In this document: positions 18,702 to 26,267 of the stretch, piece after piece
How the letters are laid out: the number at the start of each line of letters is the position of its first letter
How positions within the stretch are numbered: position 1 is the first letter of the stretch
Assembly (NCBI RefSeq): GCF_012927185.1
Contig: NZ_JABBGB010000001.1
Coordinates: 1 to 64,000, forward strand
Direction of reading: 5' to 3'
From: Pseudoflavitalea sp. G-6-1-2
GTDB lineage: Bacteria > Bacteroidota > Bacteroidia > Chitinophagales > Chitinophagaceae
Length of the DNA: 64,000 nucleotides
Made by a program: the position numbers and the translations under genes
Notes under the pieces: model-generated
Database searches by the model: none
What the model was told of the DNA's origin: nothing
What the model saw: only the letters and a program-made list of their open reading frames with translations

Positions 18702-18746
18702 ATTTGAGCGTTTGATCGCTTTGCAGCAATCGTTATTCATTCATTT

Positions 18747-21188
18747 TCAGAATCCTTTCTTTGTTTCTGCTCCGGCTGTGCTCTTAGACGCATTCTTCAC
18801 ATATTTTTCCAGCCATGCATTTTGCTCATACAGCATATGCAGCAGGTTTTCCTTTCCGCGATAACCGTGTGCTTCGTAAGGCAGGCTTACAAAACGAACT
18901 GTTCCTCCGTGTCCTTTAACGGCATTGAACAAACGCTCGCTCTGAATGGGGAAGGTACCGGGATTGTCGTCCATTTCGCCATGAATGAGCAGCAACGGGG
19001 TTTTGATCTTATCGGCATAACTGAACGGGCTCATGGTATTGTACAGATCAGGCGCCTGCCAGTAAGTACGTTCTTCGTTCTGAAAACCAAACGGGGTAAG
19101 GGTTCTGTTGTAGGCGCCACTGCGCGCGATACCGGCTCTGAAGAGATTGGTATGCGCCAGCAGGTTAGCCGTCATAAATGCGCCGTAGCTATGTCCACCT
19201 ACCGCTACGCGGTTTCTGTCTCCCACTCCCATTTCTGCCAGTTTGTTGATGGCAGCTTCTGCATTCATTTGCAATTGATCAACAAAATTATCGTTGGGCT
19301 TTTTGGAGGTATCGGTAGCAACAATGGGCATTTCAGCATTATCGAGTACCGCATAACCTTGTGTAACGAAGAACAGCGGTCCACCCGGACTGATCATGGT
19401 GAATTTATCTTTTGAACCGCGCACCTGTGCTGCATCTGCAGCAGAGTTGAATTCGCGGGGATACGCCCACATGAAAACAGGCAGCGGGCCATCTTTCGCA
19501 GCATCGTAGTTTTTGGGAAGATAGAGATCGCCCGTAAGTGTTACTCCATCTTTGCGGGTGTAGGAGATCTTTTGTTTGCTCACTCCCTGCAATTGCGGAT
19601 ATGGATTGCCGAAATGAGTAACAGGCTGATCGGCTATGCGCAGGATCAGATTTTTGATAAAGTAGTTTGGTGCATCTTTCTGCGATTCGCGGCGGGTGAG
19701 CAGCACCAGCTTGTCTGCATCGATAACATCTGTGATGGCTTCGAAACTTCCTTCCTGACAGCGCCAGATGATCTCGCTCTGTTTTGTTGCCAGATCGAAT
19801 TTTGCAAGAAAAGGGAGATCGCCTTTGGGTGAACTGCCGGTGGTATTGTTCAGCAGCAGCTTGCTGCCATTGTCTACCAGTTTGATCACATTACGGCCAT
19901 ACTTATTCTTTTCCGTAACCGGAGAACCGGGGAATCCATAAGCATCTGTAGTATTTCTTTCGTACAGCAATTCGAGTTGTCCACTGGTGGGATTGAAGCG
20001 GCTGAGGCGCTGACTCTGCTTGCTGGCGAAGCGTTCCGACACCAGCGCGATATTCGCATTGCCCCAGGTGATACCGCCAAACCTCCAGCTTGTTTTGAAA
20101 AGTTCTTTAGGTTGGCCGGTGAATGGAGCGCTGAGCGAGTAAACGATATCATGAAAATCGGATTTGCTTTTGTAGATACCGCTATCGAGTGGGGCAGCCC
20201 AAACAAGCGTGGCCGCTTCATCGTCCCGCCATTCAAAACCGCGGGGAGCATTGAGGATATTATCGTATCCTGAAGGAGAAAGTTCATACGAAGGCAATTC
20301 TGCTACCAGTTTTACCAGCTTGCCGGAAAGATCGGTGATGCTGATATTGGAATTGAATCCATCCGAAGGAACCAGATAAGAAAATGGTTTGCGGATAGTT
20401 CTGGTGAGCAGGTAATTTTTATCGGGAGAAACTTCGAATGAAAGATAGATGGCAGGTGCGCCCAGTTTGATTTCTGTTCCGTTCACATTCTTTACCAGTT
20501 GCGATGTGCCATAGAACTCAAACAGTTTTTCATCGTAAGGCGATTTGATCATATCCTGATAAGTGCGGCTGGGCGCTACTTTGCCGAGATTCTGCTGAAT
20601 GGCAGGGCCTGATGGCAGCAAGGATCTTACCGGTGCAGCAGATGCAGGTTGGAGAATTGTTTTGTACAAAAGAGTATTATCGTTCAGCCAAACAAAGTCA
20701 TCGCTCAGCAGCGCATTCAATGGTTGCCTGTTCACTTTGGTGGCCTTGCGTGTGGCTACATCGATCACATACAGATCAACGGCTTTGCCGGTTACATTCA
20801 CAAAGGCGATCTTCTTTTCATCAGGGCTCCAGCGTGCTCCGGTAGCCAGCATTTTGGCGGGCAATCCGGTAACAGGAAATTCTTTTCCTGCCTTGATATC
20901 TTTCAGAATAAAATTGTTGATGAAACTCTGACGGCTAGGTGCAAAATTGTTGGGGTTGATTCTTTCGCCGGCAATTTTCAGTTCGGGTTGTGCAATCTCT
21001 TCAACTGAAGGAAGACTATTTCTCTCCATGAGCAGCATGAGACTTGCATTGTTATTGAGACTAACTGCAGGGGTAGGTTTGGCCAGCAGCAACTCAGCCA
21101 TTGCGGGAGGAGGTGTTTTGTATCCGCCATCCTGAGCAAAACTGCCGTGCATAATTGCCAGGCCGATGATCAAAAGTAGTTTTCGCAT
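18747..21188 (-). CDS. S9 family peptidase, glutamyl endopeptidase-like (S9D)
   Basis: An 813-residue exported prolyl-oligopeptidase-family enzyme. Signal peptide 1-19 (ends HGSFAQ). Residues about 30-520 form the beta-propeller, and about 540-800 the alpha/beta hydrolase with nucleophile Ser667 in GGHSYGAF, Asp740 in HGEMDDNPGT and His774 in YEAHGYRG. The N-terminal pattern YKTPPPAMAELL, ERNSLPSVEEIAQPELKIAG.RI is typical of the S9D group that includes the plant chloroplast glutamyl peptidase. The frame is open to an ATG at 21395, but ATG 21188 begins a proper signal peptide (MRKLLLIIGLAIMHGSFAQ). It probably trims peptides in the periplasm. Confidence 0.9.
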   Translation of the reverse strand: MRKLLLIIGLAIMHGSFAQDGGYKTPPPAMAELLLAKPTPAVSLNNNASLMLLMERNSLPSVEEIAQPELKIAGERINPNNFAPSRQSFINNFILKDIKAGKEFPVTGLPAKMLATGARWSPDEKKIAFVNVTGKAVDLYVIDVATRKATKVNRQPLNALLSDDFVWLNDNTLLYKTILQPASAAPVRSLLPSGPAIQQNLGKVAPSRTYQDMIKSPYDEKLFEFYGTSQLVKNVNGTEIKLGAPAIYLSFEVSPDKNYLLTRTIRKPFSYLVPSDGFNSNISITDLSGKLVKLVAELPSYELSPSGYDNILNAPRGFEWRDDEAATLVWAAPLDSGIYKSKSDFHDIVYSLSAPFTGQPKELFKTSWRFGGITWGNANIALVSERFASKQSQRLSRFNPTSGQLELLYERNTTDAYGFPGSPVTEKNKYGRNVIKLVDNGSKLLLNNTTGSSPKGDLPFLAKFDLATKQSEIIWRCQEGSFEAITDVIDADKLVLLTRRESQKDAPNYFIKNLILRIADQPVTHFGNPYPQLQGVSKQKISYTRKDGVTLTGDLYLPKNYDAAKDGPLPVFMWAYPREFNSAADAAQVRGSKDKFTMISPGGPLFFVTQGYAVLDNAEMPIVATDTSKKPNDNFVDQLQMNAEAAINKLAEMGVGDRNRVAVGGHSYGAFMTANLLAHTNLFRAGIARSGAYNRTLTPFGFQNEERTYWQAPDLYNTMSPFSYADKIKTPLLLIHGEMDDNPGTFPIQSERLFNAVKGHGGTVRFVSLPYEAHGYRGKENLLHMLYEQNAWLEKYVKNASKSTAGAETKKGF

Positions 21189-21319
21189 GAATAGTACAAT
21201 TTTAGATATATGGTTGGTTGGACGGCAAATGCAGGCAGAACCTGTGCCGTAGCTAAAGATAGAAAGAAACATATAACAGGCAGTAATACTTATGTAGAGA
21301 AAAACTCCGGTCTTGTAGC

Positions 21320-21351
21320 AAAAAACGAAGCCCGGAGAATAAGCTCCGGGC
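21320..21351 (-). terminator. Rho-independent terminator after the secreted unknown protein gene
   Basis: Inverted repeat GCCCGGAG (21330-21337) / CTCCGGGC (21344-21351) followed on the minus strand by TTCGTTTTTTG. It lies 40 bp past the stop at 21392 and separates this gene from the S9 peptidase gene. Confidence 0.85.
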
Positions 21352-21391
21352 CGCGTGATATTATGAACGAATTGCCTGAATCTTTGGCTGA

Positions 21392-22855
21392 TCAATCTCT
21401 TGGCCTGATCATCACTTTACCCCCCTCTATTCCACGAAACTCAAAATTATCGATGAAATAAGTGTACGTACCCTCTTCGGTCTTGCGCACGAGTTTGTTG
21501 GGCTTTTCTTCCCGATAGCTTTCTACCACTTTATCATATGGACCTCCGGGCTTCCGAGATTCAGTAACAGTAAATGGCAAGGTCCATTTTGAGGAAGCGT
21601 AACAACGATCGAAGATCAGCTTTCCATCATCTCTTCTTTTGCAGGAATAATAGATCTTGCCATCCCGCTGCTCAAGTGTATACAACTCACGTCTGGTAAG
21701 GTTTTCAGGTCGATAGAGATTAGGATTGATGGTATATTCTTCTATCAGAAAAAACAGTTCATCGATCATTTTATATACCCGAACCGATTTTCCGGTGAAT
21801 GCAATTACAGTATCCATGTTGTAATCGAGCGCTACCTCACCTGCTTTTACAGGAACATTCAGGTCGTACTCTACCTGATATCGATGCGCAAGAAATCCTA
21901 CTTCTTCCCATCTTGCGTAGTCGTAGTTATCGATATAATAAAACAGGTTATCCTGTTTTTCGTTCTCAGTACGCTCCGTTGTCTGATGCGCACTGTTCAC
22001 TTCAGAAAGTTGCCCCGCATTATTGAATCCATATGTGTAAGTGCGGCTGCGCTCATTATCCGGAGTAACAATCACACTGGATACATTGCTGTGCGAAATA
22101 AACTGAACAGGCAGATAGTAATCATTGAAAATATGCTGCAACAGAAACTGATCCATGCGGCTCAGTAAGCCGGGTGCGATGGGATTCACTTTACCCGGAC
22201 GAAGCAGATCTTCAACCCTTAGCGAATCTTCGCGGAACTGCGCCATCCTCGCCTCTCCGTAAGCCGCTTTTACAGGCGGGTCCATGGGCATTGAAACAGG
22301 TTGATTGACTTCCGCATTCGGAATTCTTTTGAAAGCCAGCCAATATGCTTCTTTCCCATTTTGTTTCACCGGATTGATAAGAGTAAAAGTATGCCAGATG
22401 TCCCCAAAATTGGAGCCTGATGCATTAGCTTTTTGCTTCCCTAACCAGGCATATCTTTTTTGCAGATAGTTGGCGCCTGCAACAGATTTCACCAGTTCAA
22501 CACTATCTGTAAGGCGGTAACTGGCGGCCGATTCTGCCAGGAGTTTTTTGATGAGATCAGCAGAACCAGTTTTGAGGATCACTTCTTCCAATTGCGAGTA
22601 ATGATACACCACCAGGATTTTATCTCCTTTTGAATTGGTAGTTGCTACTGTATCTACTTCGCCTTTTCCAAAACCTTTCTGATCTTTTTTGAAACCTCTG
22701 AGCTGAAGGTATTCGTAAGGGTTTACTTTGGGAGCAAGCAGGTATTCGAAGTCTTTTACACGAAGGGTTGCTGCAACGGGCTGCGCTGTTTTCTGTGCCA
22801 GAACCGGCAGGGAAAAACAAAGCAGTATAAATTGTACACTTAAATATCGTTTCAT
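21392..22855 (-). CDS. Secreted protein of unknown function
   Basis: A 487-residue exported protein with signal peptide 1-20 (ILLCFSLPVLAQ). No lipobox, membrane helix or catalytic motif is evident. The C-terminal half contains short aromatic strand-turn units (RTYTYGFNNAGQLSEV, NLFYYIDNYDYARW, EGTYTYFIDNFEFRGIEGG) that recall YD/RHS-like or Bacteroidota cell-surface repeats, but the spacing is irregular. I do not recognise the family. It is followed by its own terminator and lies 82 bp downstream of the DUF4272 gene on the same strand. Confidence 0.65.
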   Translation of the reverse strand: MKRYLSVQFILLCFSLPVLAQKTAQPVAATLRVKDFEYLLAPKVNPYEYLQLRGFKKDQKGFGKGEVDTVATTNSKGDKILVVYHYSQLEEVILKTGSADLIKKLLAESAASYRLTDSVELVKSVAGANYLQKRYAWLGKQKANASGSNFGDIWHTFTLINPVKQNGKEAYWLAFKRIPNAEVNQPVSMPMDPPVKAAYGEARMAQFREDSLRVEDLLRPGKVNPIAPGLLSRMDQFLLQHIFNDYYLPVQFISHSNVSSVIVTPDNERSRTYTYGFNNAGQLSEVNSAHQTTERTENEKQDNLFYYIDNYDYARWEEVGFLAHRYQVEYDLNVPVKAGEVALDYNMDTVIAFTGKSVRVYKMIDELFFLIEEYTINPNLYRPENLTRRELYTLEQRDGKIYYSCKRRDDGKLIFDRCYASSKWTLPFTVTESRKPGGPYDKVVESYREEKPNKLVRKTEEGTYTYFIDNFEFRGIEGGKVMIRPRD

Positions 22856-22937
22856 AAAGTAGGAGACTAATGGTACTGATTATCTTCTGATTAATGTATT
22901 TGGAATTGCTACGCAATTTTATTGCTGGATTTGGAGG

Positions 22938-24158
22938 TTAGGTGTCGCAGCTTACATCGTCCCAATCCTGATCCATATAGCGGATCAGCCAGTTCAGTGC
23001 ATATTGCCTTTCGTACACCACGCCGGGTTGTACCGTTGTGATTTCTTCACCTTTTATTCTTGCATCTACGCAGGCCCAGTTGAGACGATAATAGAGATCG
23101 TTTGCATTCAGGATCTCCGCTTTAGGTCTTGTGTCGGTTACAGATGCTATAAAATCATTCAGGTTATCAAAGTCTCTTGTAGGATAATTGCCTACGGGAA
23201 CAAGTTTCAGCTGACACAGGTCGTTTGGGAAAGGCAGCTCATCAACTTTATTGATGGCCCAGAGAAGCGTCCAGATATCTTCGCATTTCCAGGTTTCATA
23301 CATTTTCTTCTCTTCCGTGGGATTGGCTAAGAACTCTCTTTCGGCGGGTGTTACAAACTCCCAGAGATTGTCGCGCTGCAGATAGCTGGCAGCGGCTTCT
23401 CCGGTGATTGAATTGAAAGCAACGAGATTGGTGATTGTGAGTACGCATACGCGCTGTGCAATTTCCTTCGGAGTTCTTAAAGTTGTGTCTGCTTCCGATT
23501 CTATGCAGGGCAGATGTGTATTTACTTTGATACCTGCAGCCTTGATCAGTTCTATGTTTTGAGCTTTACGATCCTGCTGATCCTGTGTTAAGTTCGATTG
23601 GCTTGCATCGAAGTAAGCAGACTTGATGCTTACCTGCAGCGTATCGACCTGACTGTTCCCTTCCTGATCGAGAATCAGCTTCAGATCGCTGTTGAGAAAA
23701 TGCTGTGCTTTTGCCTGACTGATGGATGTGCGTGGTTGCGCAAAAACAACGGCATCGAATTCCGATGCAAGTTTTTTGATCAGGCCATCGATGCCTTTAG
23801 CATTTCCTTTCTGAGAAAGGGAGAACTCACTGTTGAGGGTTGCTATTTTCTGGAGAAAGAGATTTTTCAGATTGTCGTTCGCACAGGGCAGTTTGGTTAC
23901 AAAACCATACAGTCCTCTGAGGTTATTGGTAATGGCGCTGTTATCCCCCGGTTCAAATTTCCAGGAAGGGTTCTCCTTCTGTCGGTATTGTATTCTGATA
24001 TGGGAAGATGGAGAGAAAAGTCCTCCTTTGATATCGAGCTCCAGCACATCGGATTCTCCCTCTTTGCCTGTATTAATTTTGGCATTGGGGAAAATGCCTT
24101 CTGCAATATTTACAATCTTATCGAAGCCGAAATCGTGCGAATAAAAAGTGCAAATCAT
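22938..24158 (-). CDS. DUF4272 domain-containing protein
   Basis: A 406-residue cytoplasmic protein with no signal peptide. Residues about 1-190 form an N-terminal domain with no family I recognise. From about 196 (RKAQNIELIKAAGIKVNTHLP) to the end it fits DUF4272: an initial R-K-x-x-N-I/S helix, T-P-K-E-I-A-Q-R, then the tryptophan-rich EDIWTLLWAINKVDELPFP and a C-terminal Y-Y-R-L-N-W-A-C-V-D-A helix with WLIRYMDQDWDD. DUF4272 has no known biochemical role. An inverted repeat lies just upstream of its start. Confidence 0.75.
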   Translation of the reverse strand: MICTFYSHDFGFDKIVNIAEGIFPNAKINTGKEGESDVLELDIKGGLFSPSSHIRIQYRQKENPSWKFEPGDNSAITNNLRGLYGFVTKLPCANDNLKNLFLQKIATLNSEFSLSQKGNAKGIDGLIKKLASEFDAVVFAQPRTSISQAKAQHFLNSDLKLILDQEGNSQVDTLQVSIKSAYFDASQSNLTQDQQDRKAQNIELIKAAGIKVNTHLPCIESEADTTLRTPKEIAQRVCVLTITNLVAFNSITGEAAASYLQRDNLWEFVTPAEREFLANPTEEKKMYETWKCEDIWTLLWAINKVDELPFPNDLCQLKLVPVGNYPTRDFDNLNDFIASVTDTRPKAEILNANDLYYRLNWACVDARIKGEEITTVQPGVVYERQYALNWLIRYMDQDWDDVSCDT

Positions 24159-24179
24159 GAATAAAAATTTGTTTTCCTG

Positions 24180-24214
24180 TTATAGCAACAGGCAATTACT
24201 ATGCATTGCTATAA
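24180..24214. repeat. 9-bp inverted repeat upstream of the DUF4272 gene
   Basis: TTATAGCAA (24180-24188) and TTGCTATAA (24206-24214) are perfect inverted copies separated by 17 nt, beginning 22 bp upstream of the start codon at 24158. It could be an operator or a leader hairpin; there is no T-run, so it is not a terminator. The remaining bases up to 24386 hold nothing I can name. Confidence 0.5.
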
Positions 24215-24386
24215 TCGGTAAATATAGTTTTTATTTATTTGTAGTTGCCGGCTGCAAAGCTAGTGGGAACCCATTATTTGAGACTCCCTGTTTTCAGGTA
24301 ATAACAGAAGCAGCATCTGGCTTAACGGACCGATATAAGAGGAGGGGAAATTGAGGAAGCACAGCAGAGGGGAAATTATTGATATT

Positions 24387-24414
24387 AAAAAAGGGCCGTG
24401 AAAATTCACGGCCC
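24387..24414 (-). terminator. Rho-independent terminator of the small secreted protein gene
   Basis: Inverted repeat GGGCCGTGAA (24393-24402) / TTCACGGCCC (24405-24414), followed on the minus strand by TTTTTTAATATC. It lies just past the stop at 24423. Confidence 0.88.
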
Positions 24415-24422
24415 TCCGTCAT

Positions 24423-24740
24423 TTATTCTTCGTAAACATCTACCTGTATTCCATATTCAACCACGGTTCCGTTCTCCATGGTAACCTTACATATTACATC
24501 GCACATGCCAGGGCGTGAAAAAGTAATATCAATGGCAGTATCCCATCCAGGCCAGATAGTAGCGCCTGTATTTCCCAAAGTATACCATTCATAAGAAACG
24601 GCTCCGGGTATTTCATTCATCCAGAAACCATAGGAATCGCCATTGGCATAGATGGTGGTGCCACTTGCCGGGCCATACACCTGAGAAAAACCGGCAGACA
24701 AAGTGAATGTGAGCAGCAGTGCAAGGATTAATTTCTTCAT
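24423..24740 (-). CDS. Small secreted PKD-like protein
   Basis: A 105-residue exported protein. Signal peptide 1-19 (LILALLLTFTLSAGFSQ). The mature part of about 85 residues has the look of one Ig/PKD-type beta-sandwich (GAVSYEWYTLGNTGATIWPG, then G.CDVICKVTMENGTVVEYGIQV), similar to the PKD-like modules in Bacteroidota surface proteins. It has two cysteines (CDVIC) that might pair. It has no sorting domain, so it may stay in the periplasm or be released. It has its own terminator. Confidence 0.7.
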   Translation of the reverse strand: MKKLILALLLTFTLSAGFSQVYGPASGTTIYANGDSYGFWMNEIPGAVSYEWYTLGNTGATIWPGWDTAIDITFSRPGMCDVICKVTMENGTVVEYGIQVDVYEE

Positions 24741-24854
24741 AGTACAATCGTTTAATTAGTTAATGATAAATACTTGTACACTTAAATCTACCCTGAATTT
24801 TTTGGTGAAAATTCATGCTTATTGGCTTTGCATTGAACCATTTTGTGCCGGGCA

Positions 24855-24890
24855 TTAAATTAGTTTAACAGCGGTTCTTAAACTAGTTTA
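24855..24890. promoter_or_regulatory. Pair of TAAAnTAGTTTA palindromes upstream of the RidA-like gene
   Basis: TTAAATTAGTTTAA (24855-24868, one mismatch from a palindrome) and TAAACTAGTTTA (24879-24890, perfect palindrome) have centres 23 bp apart, about two helical turns. They end just before the promoter elements at 24893-24922. This is the arrangement expected for a dimeric regulator. The regulator is not known; the nearby Crp/Fnr protein is one candidate. Confidence 0.5.
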
Positions 24891-24892
24891 TC

Positions 24893-24922
24893 GTTGGGAG
24901 GCCCTTAATGCTACTAGTTTTG
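24893..24922 (+). promoter_or_regulatory. Promoter of the RidA-like gene
   Basis: TTG (24894-24896) and TAGTTTTG (24915-24922), the latter an exact TAnnTTTG, are separated by 18 nt. The ATG at 24944 lies 21 nt downstream, giving a short leader. Confidence 0.55.
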
Positions 24923-24943
24923 TGATATCAAAAAAGAGTAATT

Positions 24944-25351
24944 ATGAAAATCACACCAATAGCAATCACCCCCGATCCCTATAAACCTTTTCATCTTGCG
25001 CAGGGTCATCGCGCAGGCAATATGTTGTTCATTTCGGGTCAAACGGCAGTTGATGATGCAGGCAGTCTTGCAGGAATCGGCGACTTCGATATACAGGCCG
25101 AAAAAGCATTCGAGAACCTTGAGAAGGTATTAAAAGCCGGAGGATCGAGTTTGAAGAATGTAGTGAAAGTAACCATCCTGCTGAGGGATATGAAAAACTT
25201 TGAGAAGATCGTAGCATTGAGGAAGAAGTATTTCACCGCTCCTTACCCTGCGGATACTATCATGGAGGTTTCTTCTCTGTTTTCACCGGATGCACTCATC
25301 GAGATCGAAGCAATTGCGGTGGAAGATGCAGTGGCAGAATGGGCTGTTTAA
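24944..25351 (+). CDS. RidA/YjgF-family protein lacking the usual catalytic arginine
   Basis: A 135-residue single-domain protein of the Rid family, normally trimeric. Family landmarks are HLAQGHRAGNMLFISGQT, the helix QAEKAFENLEKVLKAGGSSL, VVKVTILLRDM and the C-terminal SPDALIEIEAIAV. Canonical RidA deaminates reactive enamine/imine intermediates using an arginine in a Y/F-P-A-R segment. Here that segment is YPADTIMEV, with Asp104 in place of Arg. It is therefore probably not a standard 2-aminoacrylate deaminase and may act on another substrate or only bind. Its stop directly abuts the stop of the convergent Crp/Fnr gene. Confidence 0.85.
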   Translation: MKITPIAITPDPYKPFHLAQGHRAGNMLFISGQTAVDDAGSLAGIGDFDIQAEKAFENLEKVLKAGGSSLKNVVKVTILLRDMKNFEKIVALRKKYFTAPYPADTIMEVSSLFSPDALIEIEAIAVEDAVAEWAV

Positions 25352-25960
25352 TCATTTCCCTTTCTTCGCATTCTTTCCTCTGATCTGACTTAAAAACACA
25401 GGAGAAATACCCAGCCAGGATGCAATATGCTTCTGAGGCAGCCGCTGTTCGATGGAAGGATATTTTTTCAGTAATGCCTCATATCGTTCAGCGCCGGACA
25501 GGGCAAGATTATCGAGGATCCGTTGATCCTGGGCCATCACCGCCCTTTCGTTGATGAGTCTCCAGAATTTTTCAAAAGCCGGAACCTGGGTCAGTAAAAG
25601 ATCCAGGTTTTTCTTTTCGATCTGAATGAGCACGGATGGTTCGAGCGCTACAATATTTCTGGAAGCCGGAGTCTGCATTACAAAACTGGTAAGATCGGTG
25701 ATCCACCAGTCTTCCATGGCAAAATGGAGTGTATGATCGTTCCCCTGATCATCTACATAAAAACTCCTGAGAAATCCCTCGCAAACAAAGTTTTCATATT
25801 TGCATACATCGCCTTCCTGCAGCAGGTATTGTTTGGGAAGCAGCCGGCGTATACTCAGGAGAGACAGAAAGAGTTGTTGTTCTTCCTGGGTTAAATCAAT
25901 TCTGCGGAGAATATGAGTGATAATCTGTGAGAAAAATTTTTCCTGATCGGGCACCGGCAT
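25352..25960 (-). CDS. Crp/Fnr-family transcriptional regulator
   Basis: A 202-residue regulator. Residues about 20-120 fit a cyclic-nucleotide-binding-like beta-roll (YLLQEGDVCKYENFVCEGFLRSFYVDD, HTLHFAMEDWW). A dimerisation helix is around 130-165. The C-terminal helix-turn-helix is at about 175-200 (IASWLGISPVFLSQIRGK). It lacks the Fnr cysteine cluster, so oxygen sensing by an iron-sulphur centre is unlikely. It is convergent with the RidA-like gene and divergent from a SusC/SusD pair, either of which could be a target. Confidence 0.88.
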   Translation of the reverse strand: MPVPDQEKFFSQIITHILRRIDLTQEEQQLFLSLLSIRRLLPKQYLLQEGDVCKYENFVCEGFLRSFYVDDQGNDHTLHFAMEDWWITDLTSFVMQTPASRNIVALEPSVLIQIEKKNLDLLLTQVPAFEKFWRLINERAVMAQDQRILDNLALSGAERYEALLKKYPSIEQRLPQKHIASWLGISPVFLSQIRGKNAKKGK

Positions 25961-25970
25961 CGACTTTTTG

Positions 25971-25978
25971 CAAATATA
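25971..25978 (-). promoter_or_regulatory. -7 element of the Crp/Fnr gene, implying a very short leader
   Basis: On the minus strand TATATTTG matches TAnnTTTG exactly and ends only 10 nt before the ATG at 25960. Transcription would start a few bases before the start codon. There is no clear TTTG at -33, only an A/T run. Confidence 0.4.
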
Positions 25979-26267
25979 ATCAACGGACGAAGTTAAAAAC
26001 TGTGGTGTCTGGGTATTGAACTTTCATATATTAAAAACCATCAATTTCTAAAGAAATTATTAGTAAAAAGTTATCGTGTTTTTTTGAAGCATGAGAAAAC
26101 GTTAAATCTGCACCAACAGCCGTTTCCGGGGCATGAACTTCCTTAATAGAAGGCTGAATATTAATTAAATGCTAAAAAAAAGGTTTTCCAGATGCAGCTT
26201 TCTTACATACATTTAATGTCTCTACAATCAATTTGAGCCAAAACTCAAACATCTAAAAAAACGTCTC
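25979..26267. promoter_or_regulatory. Divergent control region between the Crp/Fnr and SusC genes
   Basis: A 307-bp AT-rich spacer (25961-26267) with no gene. A plausible plus-strand promoter is TTTT (26184-26187), 20 nt, TACATTTA (26208-26215), one base from TAnnTTTG at the last position, about 52 nt before the SusC start. No clear palindrome for a Crp-type dimer was found. Confidence 0.35.
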
